NCBI GenBank assembly: GCA_964587125.1 | Contig: CAZPKC010000009.1 | Span: forward strand, 1-64,000 | DNA from: CAIXLI01 sp964587125 | Lineage (GTDB): Bacteria > Pseudomonadota > Alphaproteobacteria > UBA9219 | Reading direction: 5' to 3' | Length of the DNA: 64,000 nt | In this document: piece by piece, positions 18,311 through 26,769 of the stretch | How the letters are laid out: each line of letters opens with the position of its first letter | Position numbering within the stretch: position 1 is the first letter of the stretch | Made by a program: the position numbers and the translations under genes | Notes under the pieces: generated by a model | Seen by the model: the letters and a program-made list of their open reading frames with translations, nothing else | The model's database searches: none | What the model was told of the DNA's origin: nothing

Positions 18311-19447
18311 GTGATGACCTGTATGTTTAGAAATCAACTACAAAAAAACGAAGCATCTGTTCGTGAAATTGAGCAGTTAGACGCACTTACGTCTTTGCGT
18401 TTTTGTGCGGCATTTGCTGTCATGCTTTATCATGTCCAGTTTGCATTGCCCCTATCGGTAGGATTGCCTTTGTTGCCCGATGGATGGCTTGGGGTGAATT
18501 TCTTTTTCATATTGTCGGGCTTTATTCTGTCGCATGTTTATGCTGGTCCTCACTTTGTCCTAACGGAGTTTCTGCGCCGTCGCGTCGCTCGGATTCTCCC
18601 TATGCATTATTTAACATTATTTGTTTTTTGCCTGTTTTTTTTCAGGTCATGGGGCAATGATCTTCATGATAAGGTCAATAGCGTTATGGCTAATTTGTTT
18701 TTGGTTCATGCCTTCTTCAGCGGGCCTTTATTCAACCTTGGATGTAACGCTGTTTCATGGACCATTTCAGTAGAAATGTTTTTCTATTCGCTATTTCCTA
18801 TTTTACGCCAAGGCAGGCGTTATCTATGGGTTTTTGCTTTCTACATCTTAGGATTTCTGTTTTTGTCACATAGAATTAGTGATGTCTTAACTTCGGCTTT
18901 TCCCGACTTCTTTTTCTTTAATCCTTTTTCGCGATTGCTGGAATTTACGTGTGGCATGGCTTTGTATGCGGCCTTTCAGAAATGGAGGCTAACATACGCC
19001 CTGTCTTCTCTGGCTCAACTTGGGAGCATCGTTGCTTTGTTTCTTCTTGCGCCAACAACAAGTTCCTTGCCACTCTATTTGCGTGACTTGATCCTATTAA
19101 TTCCTTTTTCCTGCGTTATTCTTTCTTTCGCTTGGAACGGGTGGCTTTCGCGGCTGGCTGCGTGGCGCGGCTTTGTGTTGCTGGGAGAAGCATCCTTCTC
19201 TCTCTACATGATTCACCATATGTATTTCAAGTTCATCGATGATGTCCTGTCCAGACATATGGGGCAGAAGACAGCTTTGGTATTTTCCCTTTCCACAGCC
19301 ATTCTTCTTTCCGTTGTTTTTTTCTTAATTTTTGAAAGTCCGATGCGGCGGATTTTATCCGGCAAAAAGGCTTTATGTACAACCCCATCATCAGCGGGCG
19401 ACGACGGTAAGATTGAATCTGCGCCTAGCAGCAACATGGGATCGTAG
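18311..19447 (+). CDS. Acyltransferase 3 family membrane protein (OafA-like)
   Basis: Multi-pass membrane O-acyltransferase of 378 residues with about ten hydrophobic segments. The family start is clear: LDALTSLRFCAAFAVMLYHV with the conserved His, then GVNFFFILSGFILSH and RRRVARILPMHYL. Such enzymes add acetyl or other acyl groups to O-antigen or capsule sugars. The gene is AT-rich, lacks an obvious ribosome binding site, and runs convergently into the large glycosyltransferase gene with 13 bases between stops. Confidence 0.88.
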   Translation: MMTCMFRNQLQKNEASVREIEQLDALTSLRFCAAFAVMLYHVQFALPLSVGLPLLPDGWLGVNFFFILSGFILSHVYAGPHFVLTEFLRRRVARILPMHYLTLFVFCLFFFRSWGNDLHDKVNSVMANLFLVHAFFSGPLFNLGCNAVSWTISVEMFFYSLFPILRQGRRYLWVFAFYILGFLFLSHRISDVLTSAFPDFFFFNPFSRLLEFTCGMALYAAFQKWRLTYALSSLAQLGSIVALFLLAPTTSSLPLYLRDLILLIPFSCVILSFAWNGWLSRLAAWRGFVLLGEASFSLYMIHHMYFKFIDDVLSRHMGQKTALVFSLSTAILLSVVFFLIFESPMRRILSGKKALCTTPSSAGDDGKIESAPSSNMGS

Positions 19448-19460
19448 CAGCGACGGTTTA

Positions 19461-22403
19461 TCACGACTTCCATAACCACGAGTGTTGTTCGTAGCGGTTA
19501 TCGTTCAACACGCTGTACGTCGGATGGGCCGACCCGGACAAGAGCGCCCGATGTTTTCTCTGGAAAAATCGAAAAGTCCACCACGCCTTAAACCCAAGCG
19601 CGATGCACTTAGCCTTTTTCGGCGGCGTCAGCACCAATTCCAGCGACCGCAGGATTTCAAGCATCCGGCCTAAATCGTCAGCTAGTTCTTTTATTCCTTC
19701 CGCCCGAAACTGACGCTCGACTAAATAATCGGCAAGGTATTTAGCATATTCGATATCGCTGCTTGTATGTTTGCAGTACGATTTTCTATATCCCAAGGCC
19801 TGCCGTAGCAAAGCATAAACATCCTCGATCGGCCGTTTTTCAAAAGCATAGCGCACCCCGCCGGGCGAGCGATGAATATACCAAGCACGCAAATCTTCGA
19901 TTTCCGCCATAGGGCTGGCGGTGGTTCTTCCATCGGGATAATTGAGGAAAAGCCCGAGCGTTTCGGGCAAGAACTTAACTTTTATGTTAGGAAGAACCCG
20001 ACTCTTGAATTCGGTATCGCCTGCGCCCCGGAAAGTCCCGTCATAATAGCCGAAACGATCGTGAATAGACTTGCGGTACATGCCTCCGACATAAGATATA
20101 TAGCATGTTTCCAGATAGCAAAGATCCTGCGTAGCGCCCTTCCGGTCGTAGGTCATGACATCGTTTTTGTAGACTCCTCTCGGATCGACCTCCGTCACAA
20201 GGCTGCTGCCCATAACCCAATCGATAGCGGCATCTTTATCCAATTCCGCAGCCAACTTGGCTAAGGCATCCGGATACAACGTTTCGTCCACCCCTAAAAA
20301 CACAAGATAGGGGGCGCGCGACAACTGAATGCCCCGATTCCACGCCGTTTGAATCGTTTCCCTTTCCGCCGAACGGGCATAGACCGCATTCAACGGCTTT
20401 TCTTGCCAAAAAGACTGTATCACCTCGCGTTCGTTTGTTGGCGACCCGCTATCGATAAGAACAAATTCGACGGCTTCGGGATTATTTCTGATCAGCGTTT
20501 GTTGCGTTATGGCGTTTAAGAAAAAGTTCAACTTTGGGGCGGCGTTATACATGGAAACGATGATGGAAATTTTTGGCTCGCCGTTTCGCTTGTCTTCGCA
20601 TCTTTCCGGCGGAAGTTTGGGTTTTACGCGGGCACGTTCTTCGGCCATTCGTAAGAACGCGTATACTTTTTCCGGCGCGCGAACAGGGTCTTCATATAGG
20701 GAAAGGGCCGCCGCCGCCTCTTGAACAAAGCCTTTGGCTTTCAGCGTCGATACGACTTGGGGCAGAAGACCAAAAACATCCCTCCCCAGCAACCGCAAAA
20801 GCCTTAACTCATAGGTCACGGCAAAAAGATCGTTGCCGAGAATTCGTTCGAGGCGCGCGATATCAAGCCAGAAATTGCACCTGAAAAGAGAGCGCGAAGC
20901 ATAATCATAAATTTTTTCCAATTTCTCGCGAAGCTGTTTCATGCAACCTTCGGGACTTCTGGCAACGGCGCCTAAACGCTGCCTAACCCTCAGAACATCG
21001 AAAGTCATGCGTATGGAACGAATGCTTCTTGCAACAAGATAATGTCGAAATAATTTTTTCTTAAGTTGATCTATCCCCTCGCACATCATTTGTTTCGCTC
21101 GATGGCATGCAACGGCTGGCATGATACCGTAGATCATCGTTTTCATTTTATCACACTTATCCGTTGAATAGGAACGATAGGGAATGAGAGTCGACGAGGA
21201 CTCGCCTTCTCGGCAGGACGCAGCCAAAGCCGCCTGATATACGGAAAGCATATCCAGTTTCCGGCCCATTCGGGGCAAAAGTTCGTTAAGGCGGCTTTCA
21301 AGATTTTCCCGATACGCGTCGTAATTCCGCAAAACGTTTTCCAGCGCCGAGACGCATGCATAAAAATTTTCGAGGTCGATTTTGACGTAAGGGAGCGTCG
21401 GAAAATTTTGATCCAGATAATCGCATACGCCGGCTTCCGAGGAAACGGCGACGGGGCAGCCGCAAAAAAGCGCCTCCAAAGCGACTAAATTGAGCGTATC
21501 GTATCGGACGGGCAGAACCACAAGCACCCGCCGTTTAAAGAGAGTCTGCAGATCGTTGTGGTTTAAAGGGCCAAGAAAGGGAACCGAAATATTGCGCGCG
21601 CTTGCGATGTTTTTCAGAATGTAGCTGCTGCCCATGCCGTTGAGCGCCGTAATTTCGCTTCCGATATGCGCCACCTTGTCAAAGATTTCCGGGTTTATCC
21701 AACGGACAAGTTCAACGAATAAATCATTTCCCTTTCTTCTTTCCGTGCGTCCTATGCAGTACAAAGACGGTTTTAAGGAAAATTCATCCTTTGGTTTGGT
21801 TTGGACTGGCAAGCAATCGGCATTCCTATCTATGAAGCATAAAGGATCAATATAGTGTACGGGCCTATCTACAGTCGCCTGCCATTTGCGAATGTAGCGC
21901 GGCGAGATTCCATATATATAATCGGCTTTTTCGAACTGATCCCGTTCAAGCATGTGTTGCTCGAGGGTTTTATTGGCTACGGCCCCCCATTCCATACTCA
22001 GGCTCTCCGAAATATTTCCATGCAGCGCCAATACAATGCGCCCAACTTGCACATGATGATGATTAAAAGCAGATCTTAACATGACGCCAAACGTATGGAA
22101 ATCGGCCATATCGACAATATCGAAAGACATGCCGGCAACGAGTTGCGCGACACGATCCGCTTCCATTAGCGCATATGATTTATAATCGGGAAAAGGAGGG
22201 GGAACCAGCGCTTCAAGACGACGGGGAATTCCCAACGGAAGCGCCGTCGCATTAGGGGGACGCAAAGCCTTCTCGGATTCTTCTTTTCTGAAATAGAAAA
22301 AGTCGATATCCGGAGACGCTTCGATGATTTTTCTATAGACCCGTTCTCCGCCTCCAATTTTTTGATACAGATCGGTCACAATAAGCAGAATACGCAAGGG
22401 CAT
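19461..22403 (-). CDS. Two-domain glycosyltransferase (GT4 plus GT2)
   Basis: A 980-residue protein. Residues about 1-400 are a GT-B/GT4-type domain opening RILLIVTDLYQKIGGGERVYRK and containing YCIGRTERRKGNDLF and LVALEALFCGCPVAVS. Residues about 400-600 are helical and uncharacterised. From about residue 608 there is a GT-A/GT2 domain (KISIIVSMYNAAPKLNFFL, then VEFVLIDSGSPTNER), with GVDET in place of the usual DxD-type motif. The ATG at 22403 has a GGAG at ideal distance and is preferred to 22436. It is the only glycosyltransferase on the minus strand of the locus. Two linked domains suggest successive sugar transfers. Confidence 0.8.
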   Translation of the reverse strand: MPLRILLIVTDLYQKIGGGERVYRKIIEASPDIDFFYFRKEESEKALRPPNATALPLGIPRRLEALVPPPFPDYKSYALMEADRVAQLVAGMSFDIVDMADFHTFGVMLRSAFNHHHVQVGRIVLALHGNISESLSMEWGAVANKTLEQHMLERDQFEKADYIYGISPRYIRKWQATVDRPVHYIDPLCFIDRNADCLPVQTKPKDEFSLKPSLYCIGRTERRKGNDLFVELVRWINPEIFDKVAHIGSEITALNGMGSSYILKNIASARNISVPFLGPLNHNDLQTLFKRRVLVVLPVRYDTLNLVALEALFCGCPVAVSSEAGVCDYLDQNFPTLPYVKIDLENFYACVSALENVLRNYDAYRENLESRLNELLPRMGRKLDMLSVYQAALAASCREGESSSTLIPYRSYSTDKCDKMKTMIYGIMPAVACHRAKQMMCEGIDQLKKKLFRHYLVARSIRSIRMTFDVLRVRQRLGAVARSPEGCMKQLREKLEKIYDYASRSLFRCNFWLDIARLERILGNDLFAVTYELRLLRLLGRDVFGLLPQVVSTLKAKGFVQEAAAALSLYEDPVRAPEKVYAFLRMAEERARVKPKLPPERCEDKRNGEPKISIIVSMYNAAPKLNFFLNAITQQTLIRNNPEAVEFVLIDSGSPTNEREVIQSFWQEKPLNAVYARSAERETIQTAWNRGIQLSRAPYLVFLGVDETLYPDALAKLAAELDKDAAIDWVMGSSLVTEVDPRGVYKNDVMTYDRKGATQDLCYLETCYISYVGGMYRKSIHDRFGYYDGTFRGAGDTEFKSRVLPNIKVKFLPETLGLFLNYPDGRTTASPMAEIEDLRAWYIHRSPGGVRYAFEKRPIEDVYALLRQALGYRKSYCKHTSSDIEYAKYLADYLVERQFRAEGIKELADDLGRMLEILRSLELVLTPPKKAKCIALGFKAWWTFRFFQRKHRALLSGSAHPTYSVLNDNRYEQHSWLWKS

Positions 22404-22476
22404 TTTTATCTCCGTAAGAGAGGGGCTTAGAAACACAGTCTTAGACTCCCCTCATCACCAATTTCAGAGAGCGTAT

Positions 22477-22517
22477 AAAAAAGGCTATAGACTTATAAGT
22501 GCTTGGTTAAGCCTTTT
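22477..22517. terminator. Bidirectional intrinsic terminator candidate
   Basis: The inverted repeat AAAAAGGCT and AGCCTTTTT brackets a 23-base loop, flanked by A and T tracts, directly after the stop of the minus-strand SDR gene at 22538. On the minus strand the stem runs straight into TTTTTT, as expected for an intrinsic terminator. Confidence 0.55.
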
Positions 22518-22537
22518 TGCTCCCTTTTCCGATAAAC

Positions 22538-23479
22538 TTAGACATTCGCATAAACGCTGTTACGCATCATAACATAGCCGCGCATAAGTTCTTCGATGCC
22601 CGTATCAAGCGTCCATTCCGGCGACCAGCCCGTTGCTTCGATCTTATCGTTGGAAACGATATAGTCGCGCTTATCCGGGTCTTCGCCAATAGGCGCTTCG
22701 AGGTAGACGAAGCCGGGGATGTGTTCTTTGATCTTGGCGCAAAGCTGGAGCTTGGATAAATTGGCCGACGAAAGACCGAGGTTGTAAGGCTGTCCCGCCA
22801 TTTTGTCATAAGCGTTGATCCCGTGCAGGAACGCCTTCACGACATCGCGGATATGGATGTAATTGCGCCGGAAATGGCCCTCGAAAATCACAACGGTGCG
22901 ATCCGTCACCGCACGCCAGGTCAGATCGTTCACGAGAAGATCGAGACGCATGCGCGGCGATATGCCGAAAACCGTGGCAAGGCGGAAAGAAATTCCGTTG
23001 CCGCTTTCAAGAACGGCTTTTTCCGCCTCGACCTTCGTGGTTCCATAAAGTGAAATGGGGCGCAGCGGCGTTTCCTCGGTGCAAAAAGCGTTCTTTTCGC
23101 CAATGCCGTAGCCGGAGTTCGTGGTCGGATAAAGGAGCCTTTGCCCCTTGCCCACGAATTTGACCAGCATCCGTACGGCATCGCTGTTAATCGTCTGCGC
23201 GTTAAGGGGATCGCGCTTGCAAAGAGGAGCCCCCACAATCGCCGCAAGCGGAATGATGATATCCGCTTTTGCAACAAGGCTTTTAACAAGAGCTTCGTCC
23301 CGGACGTCGCCTTTGACAGGCGCAAATTTCGGATTGGCGCAGGAAAAGGCAAGGGCCGTGTCCCCGCGCGGAAAGAGATCGAGCGCCGTGACGGCATAGC
23401 CTTTTTCGAGAAGAACGTGGGTAAGAACGGAACCGATATATCCGGCAGCGCCGGTGATAAGGACGTTTTGCGCAGGCAT
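22538..23479 (-). CDS. NAD-dependent epimerase/dehydratase (extended SDR)
   Basis: Nucleotide-sugar modifying enzyme of 313 residues. The NAD-binding GAAGYIG is at residues 11-17, and the active-site pair is in SLYGTTKVEAEK (Tyr and Lys of YxxxK). The C-terminal portion has HIRDVVKAFLHGI and NLGLSSANLSKLQLCAKI, the substrate-binding region. Likely reactions are 4-epimerisation, 4,6-dehydration or reduction of an NDP-sugar. The wide 251-base gap to the divergent gmhA-like gene probably holds promoters for both directions. Confidence 0.83.
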   Translation of the reverse strand: MPAQNVLITGAAGYIGSVLTHVLLEKGYAVTALDLFPRGDTALAFSCANPKFAPVKGDVRDEALVKSLVAKADIIIPLAAIVGAPLCKRDPLNAQTINSDAVRMLVKFVGKGQRLLYPTTNSGYGIGEKNAFCTEETPLRPISLYGTTKVEAEKAVLESGNGISFRLATVFGISPRMRLDLLVNDLTWRAVTDRTVVIFEGHFRRNYIHIRDVVKAFLHGINAYDKMAGQPYNLGLSSANLSKLQLCAKIKEHIPGFVYLEAPIGEDPDKRDYIVSNDKIEATGWSPEWTLDTGIEELMRGYVMMRNSVYANV

Positions 23480-23730
23480 GAATATTCCCAGTTATTGAAA
23501 GAGGCGGTTATCTTGAAAGGATCGGGACGCCAAGTAAAGTTATTAGAATAACAACGGCTCACTGGCAAGCGGCGCTTTGTGTTTTCATACAAGGGAAAAC
23601 AGTTTTGCCTCTAAACACGCAAGGATTCTCTCGAAAAGAGCAACCGCTTGCTTTTTGGCCCCAAGAGAAAGATAAAGGAAAGCGATAAATCAGCTTTGGC
23701 CGTATTTTTACAAGCGCAAAGGGGGCTTTC

Positions 23731-24294
23731 GTGGCCATTCAGGACTATATACGCAAATCGGCGTCCATCATTGAAGCTACGGCTCAAACGGCGGCGATGG
23801 CGCAAGCCGACAAGGCGATCGACGTCATCACAGCAGCGTTCCGCGCGAAAAAGATTTTGCTCGTTTGCGGCAACGGAGGATCGGCTTCGGATTCGATGCA
23901 TATTGCGGGCGAGTTCGTGGGGCGTTTTTTGAAAGAGCGTCCCGCGCAGAAATGCCTGTCTCTTTCGGCAGATCCCGCCATTTTGACGGCATGGACAAAC
24001 GACTATAGCTTCGAAACCGTCTTTTCCCGTCAGGTCGAGGCCTTCGGTGAAGCCGGGGGCGTATTATGGGGCATTAGCACATCCGGCAATTCCCCCAACG
24101 TTCTCGCGGCCCTGGTGCAAGCCAAAAAGATGGGCATGACCACAATCGGCCTCACGGGCCTGGGCGGCGGCAAAATGGAAAAGGCCTGCGATATTCTGAT
24201 CGACGTTCCCTCGAAAGAGACGCCTTTTATCCAACAAGCTCACTCTTGCCTTTACCACTATATTTGTAAGTGCGTGGAAGAAAATCTGCTCTAG
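23731..24294 (+). CDS. gmhA: Sedoheptulose-7-phosphate isomerase (GmhA-like SIS protein)
   Basis: SIS-domain sugar-phosphate isomerase of 187 residues. The phosphate-binding CGNGGSASDSMHIAGEFVGRF near residue 50 and SGNSPNVLAALVQAKKMG near residue 117 match GmhA, which converts sedoheptulose 7-phosphate to D-glycero-D-manno-heptose 7-phosphate, the substrate of the HddA-like kinase in this locus. The start is GTG, with a run of five G residues just upstream as ribosome binding site. It stands alone between two minus-strand genes. Confidence 0.85.
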   Translation: MAIQDYIRKSASIIEATAQTAAMAQADKAIDVITAAFRAKKILLVCGNGGSASDSMHIAGEFVGRFLKERPAQKCLSLSADPAILTAWTNDYSFETVFSRQVEAFGEAGGVLWGISTSGNSPNVLAALVQAKKMGMTTIGLTGLGGGKMEKACDILIDVPSKETPFIQQAHSCLYHYICKCVEENLL

Positions 24295-24297
24295 CTT

Positions 24298-25401
24298 CTA
24301 GGATTTTATTTTCTCAAGGCACTTTTCGGCGATTGAAAGCGAGGCCGTCAGGCCGGGAGATTCGATACCGTATAGGTTGACGAGATTAGTTATGCCGTGT
24401 TCTTCGGCGCCCTGAATAATAAAATCGGCTTCGGGTTCTCCTTTCGCGCTTATCTTCGGGCGCATGCCGGAAAAATCGGGATGTAGGGCATCGTCGGGCA
24501 ATTCCGGCCAATAACGGCGAACGGCGTTATAGAAACGTCCCGCCCGCGCAGGATCGACTTTATAATCGATATCATCAACCCACTCCACGTCAGGCCCGAA
24601 TCTGACCTGTCCTCCCAAATCCAGCGTCGCATGGACGCCAAGCCCTCCTTGTTCCGGGACCGGATAAACCAAGCCTTTAAAGGGCTGAGCTCCGCTCAGA
24701 CTGAAATAATTTCCCTTAGCCAGATGCCGGTGCGGAATTGTCCGCGGATCGATCCCCTTGAACCGAAGGGCGATCTGTTGCGCTCCCAATCCCGCCGCAT
24801 TGACCAGAATCCGGCACGTTAGTTTCGTAGGCGACTCTCCACCGACGTCCAAAACAAAAAGCCCATCTTCGATTGCGCCCCCTTCGACGGGACAGCTAAG
24901 CGCCAAAGTTGCGCCTTTATTTTCGGCGTCTCCAAGATAGCTGTGCATCAATTCATGCACATCGACGATGCCCGTGGAGGGCGAGAGCAATCCCGCAACC
25001 GCCTTGACCTGGGGTTCTCGCGCATGGACTTCTTGCGCCGAAAGCCAAACCAGATCGTCGATGCCGTTGGCTTCGGCGCGGGATTGAATATCCAGAAGTT
25101 TTTCGATCTGCCCGGATTCCGTGGCGACGATGATCTTGCCGCACTTGCGGAAAGGGATGCCTCGTTCTTCCGCATATTTGTATAAAGCCTTGCGTCCTTC
25201 GACGCATGCACGCGCCTTCAGGCTTCCTTGATTATAATAGATTCCCGCGTGGATAACGCCGCTGTTGCGGGAACTTGTAGCGGAGCCGATCTTTTTCTCG
25301 GCTTCAAGAATAAGAACCTCTCGCCCTTGAAGAGCCAATGCACGCGCAACGGCCAAACCGATAACACCCGCGCCCATAACAACTATCTCAACATCAACCA
25401 T
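24298..25401 (-). CDS. FAD-dependent oxidoreductase, L-2-hydroxyglutarate oxidase-like
   Basis: Member of the DAO/glycerol-3-phosphate dehydrogenase-like flavoenzyme family, 367 residues from the ATG at 25401. The FAD motif is VVMGAGVIGLAVARALA, followed by SATSSRNSGVIHAGIYY, a hallmark of LhgO/YgaF proteins. The C-terminal SGMRPKI and GIESPGLTASL also fit. LhgO oxidises L-2-hydroxyglutarate into the quinone pool. The position inside a polysaccharide locus is odd; it could be a passenger, or it could act on a hydroxyacid or sugar acid. It ends three bases after the convergent gmhA-like gene. Confidence 0.8.
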   Translation of the reverse strand: MVDVEIVVMGAGVIGLAVARALALQGREVLILEAEKKIGSATSSRNSGVIHAGIYYNQGSLKARACVEGRKALYKYAEERGIPFRKCGKIIVATESGQIEKLLDIQSRAEANGIDDLVWLSAQEVHAREPQVKAVAGLLSPSTGIVDVHELMHSYLGDAENKGATLALSCPVEGGAIEDGLFVLDVGGESPTKLTCRILVNAAGLGAQQIALRFKGIDPRTIPHRHLAKGNYFSLSGAQPFKGLVYPVPEQGGLGVHATLDLGGQVRFGPDVEWVDDIDYKVDPARAGRFYNAVRRYWPELPDDALHPDFSGMRPKISAKGEPEADFIIQGAEEHGITNLVNLYGIESPGLTASLSIAEKCLEKIKS

Positions 25402-25475
25402 AAAAATACCTGCCTTTTTGGGCAACTTTTACTATATCTCTTCGCCTTTTTATCCTAAACAATAGGGCCGTATGA

Positions 25476-26768
25476 ATGTCAATCCAAAGATTCTCCAAAC
25501 ATGACAAAATGCCCGCGCTAGCCCTCTTCAAAAAAATCATCCGGGGCCTTTGGAACAAGCAACCCTTGTGGACGCGCAAGTTGGCAATAGAATTTTATAT
25601 GCGCCTCGCGTTGAAGAAGCTGGATTCCAAGCGAAAAATCGAGCCGGGAGATATCGTCGTCACGGGGCTTTTCGGCACTCTTTCTGGGCTTGGCGAAGGA
25701 GTCAGGCACCTGGCTTCCCGCTTGCGCGCGGCAGGACTGACTGTCGGAAAATCGAACGTCAGCCGCGTCGCGCTTCTGGACGATATCGACGGCGGGGATT
25801 TATGGTCGCCTTCCTTCACAAATGGGGGAGTCCTTATTCTTTCGCTCAATCCGTATTTACTCCCCTTTGCCTTTTCTTCTCTGGGCGCCCGCCGCATTGG
25901 CGCGCGTTATGTCATCGGCATTTGGTACTGGGAAATCCAGAATTTTCCGAAAAGCTGGAAAAGAGCGGTTTCCTGCGTCGATGAAATATGGGCCGGAAGC
26001 CGTTTCGTCGCCGAGGGGCTTAGGAAAATCGCCGGTTCGACGCCCGTGCACGTCGTGCCGCTGCCTCTCGATGTCGCATCAACCCCGACGGTTCCATCCC
26101 GCGATCCCTTGCCCGCCTTTGCCGGAAAAACGATTGTTTTTTTCATGTACGACGTGCGTTCAACGCATGCCCGCAAAAACCCGGAAGGCATCATTAAGGC
26201 CTTTCGGCTTGCGGCGGAGAACAACTCCGATTACCAACTTGTCATTAAAATCAACAATACCGAGCTATGGCCGGAATCCGAAGCTCGGCTCAAACGGCTT
26301 GCGGAGGGTTGTTCCAACATCCATTTCATGCACGAGAAGCTTAGCAACGAAGACATGAAAAACCTCATGGCGCGCGTCGATATCGTCATTTCCCTGCACC
26401 GATCCGAAGGCTTCGGCCTGTTAATGGCCGAAGGCATGGCGGCGGCCAAACCCGTTATCGCGACAGGATGGTCGGCGAATATGGATTTTATGACGCCCGA
26501 CTCCGGCATTCTTATCGACTACGATTTAGTTCCCGTTATCGACGATCAGCACGGCTATGACGGCCTTAACGCCGTCTGGGCCGAACCCCGCATCGAACAA
26601 GCCGCCGAAGCCTTGCGCCGACTCATCCGCGATCCCGAAGAAAGAGCGCGTTTGGGACAAGCGGCGCGGCGGCAAATCACGGCTTATCTCTCGCCCGAAA
26701 ACTGGATTAAAATGCTGCCGGAGTCTTTTTGGAAGTATGTGGCCGAAGAACATAAAAAACGGGGATAG
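25476..26768 (+). CDS. Glycosyltransferase family 4
   Basis: A 430-residue GT-B enzyme. The N-terminal domain has GLFGTLSGLGEGVRHLASRL near residue 68. The C-terminal donor domain has the GT4 pattern FFMYDVRSTHARKNPEGIIKAF near residue 222 and VDIVISLHRSEGFGLLMAEGMAAAKPVI near residue 305, containing the EX7E motif. An AGGG precedes the ATG; a second ATG at 25509 is possible. It is followed after one base by another GT4 gene, so the two are translationally linked and probably add neighbouring sugars. Confidence 0.86.
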   Translation: MSIQRFSKHDKMPALALFKKIIRGLWNKQPLWTRKLAIEFYMRLALKKLDSKRKIEPGDIVVTGLFGTLSGLGEGVRHLASRLRAAGLTVGKSNVSRVALLDDIDGGDLWSPSFTNGGVLILSLNPYLLPFAFSSLGARRIGARYVIGIWYWEIQNFPKSWKRAVSCVDEIWAGSRFVAEGLRKIAGSTPVHVVPLPLDVASTPTVPSRDPLPAFAGKTIVFFMYDVRSTHARKNPEGIIKAFRLAAENNSDYQLVIKINNTELWPESEARLKRLAEGCSNIHFMHEKLSNEDMKNLMARVDIVISLHRSEGFGLLMAEGMAAAKPVIATGWSANMDFMTPDSGILIDYDLVPVIDDQHGYDGLNAVWAEPRIEQAAEALRRLIRDPEERARLGQAARRQITAYLSPENWIKMLPESFWKYVAEEHKKRG

Positions 26769-26769
26769 A

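Noticed and set aside
23638..23656. Small hairpin AGCAA/TTGCT followed by T residues
   Set aside because: It looks like a terminator on the plus strand, but no plus-strand gene ends nearby; probably chance.
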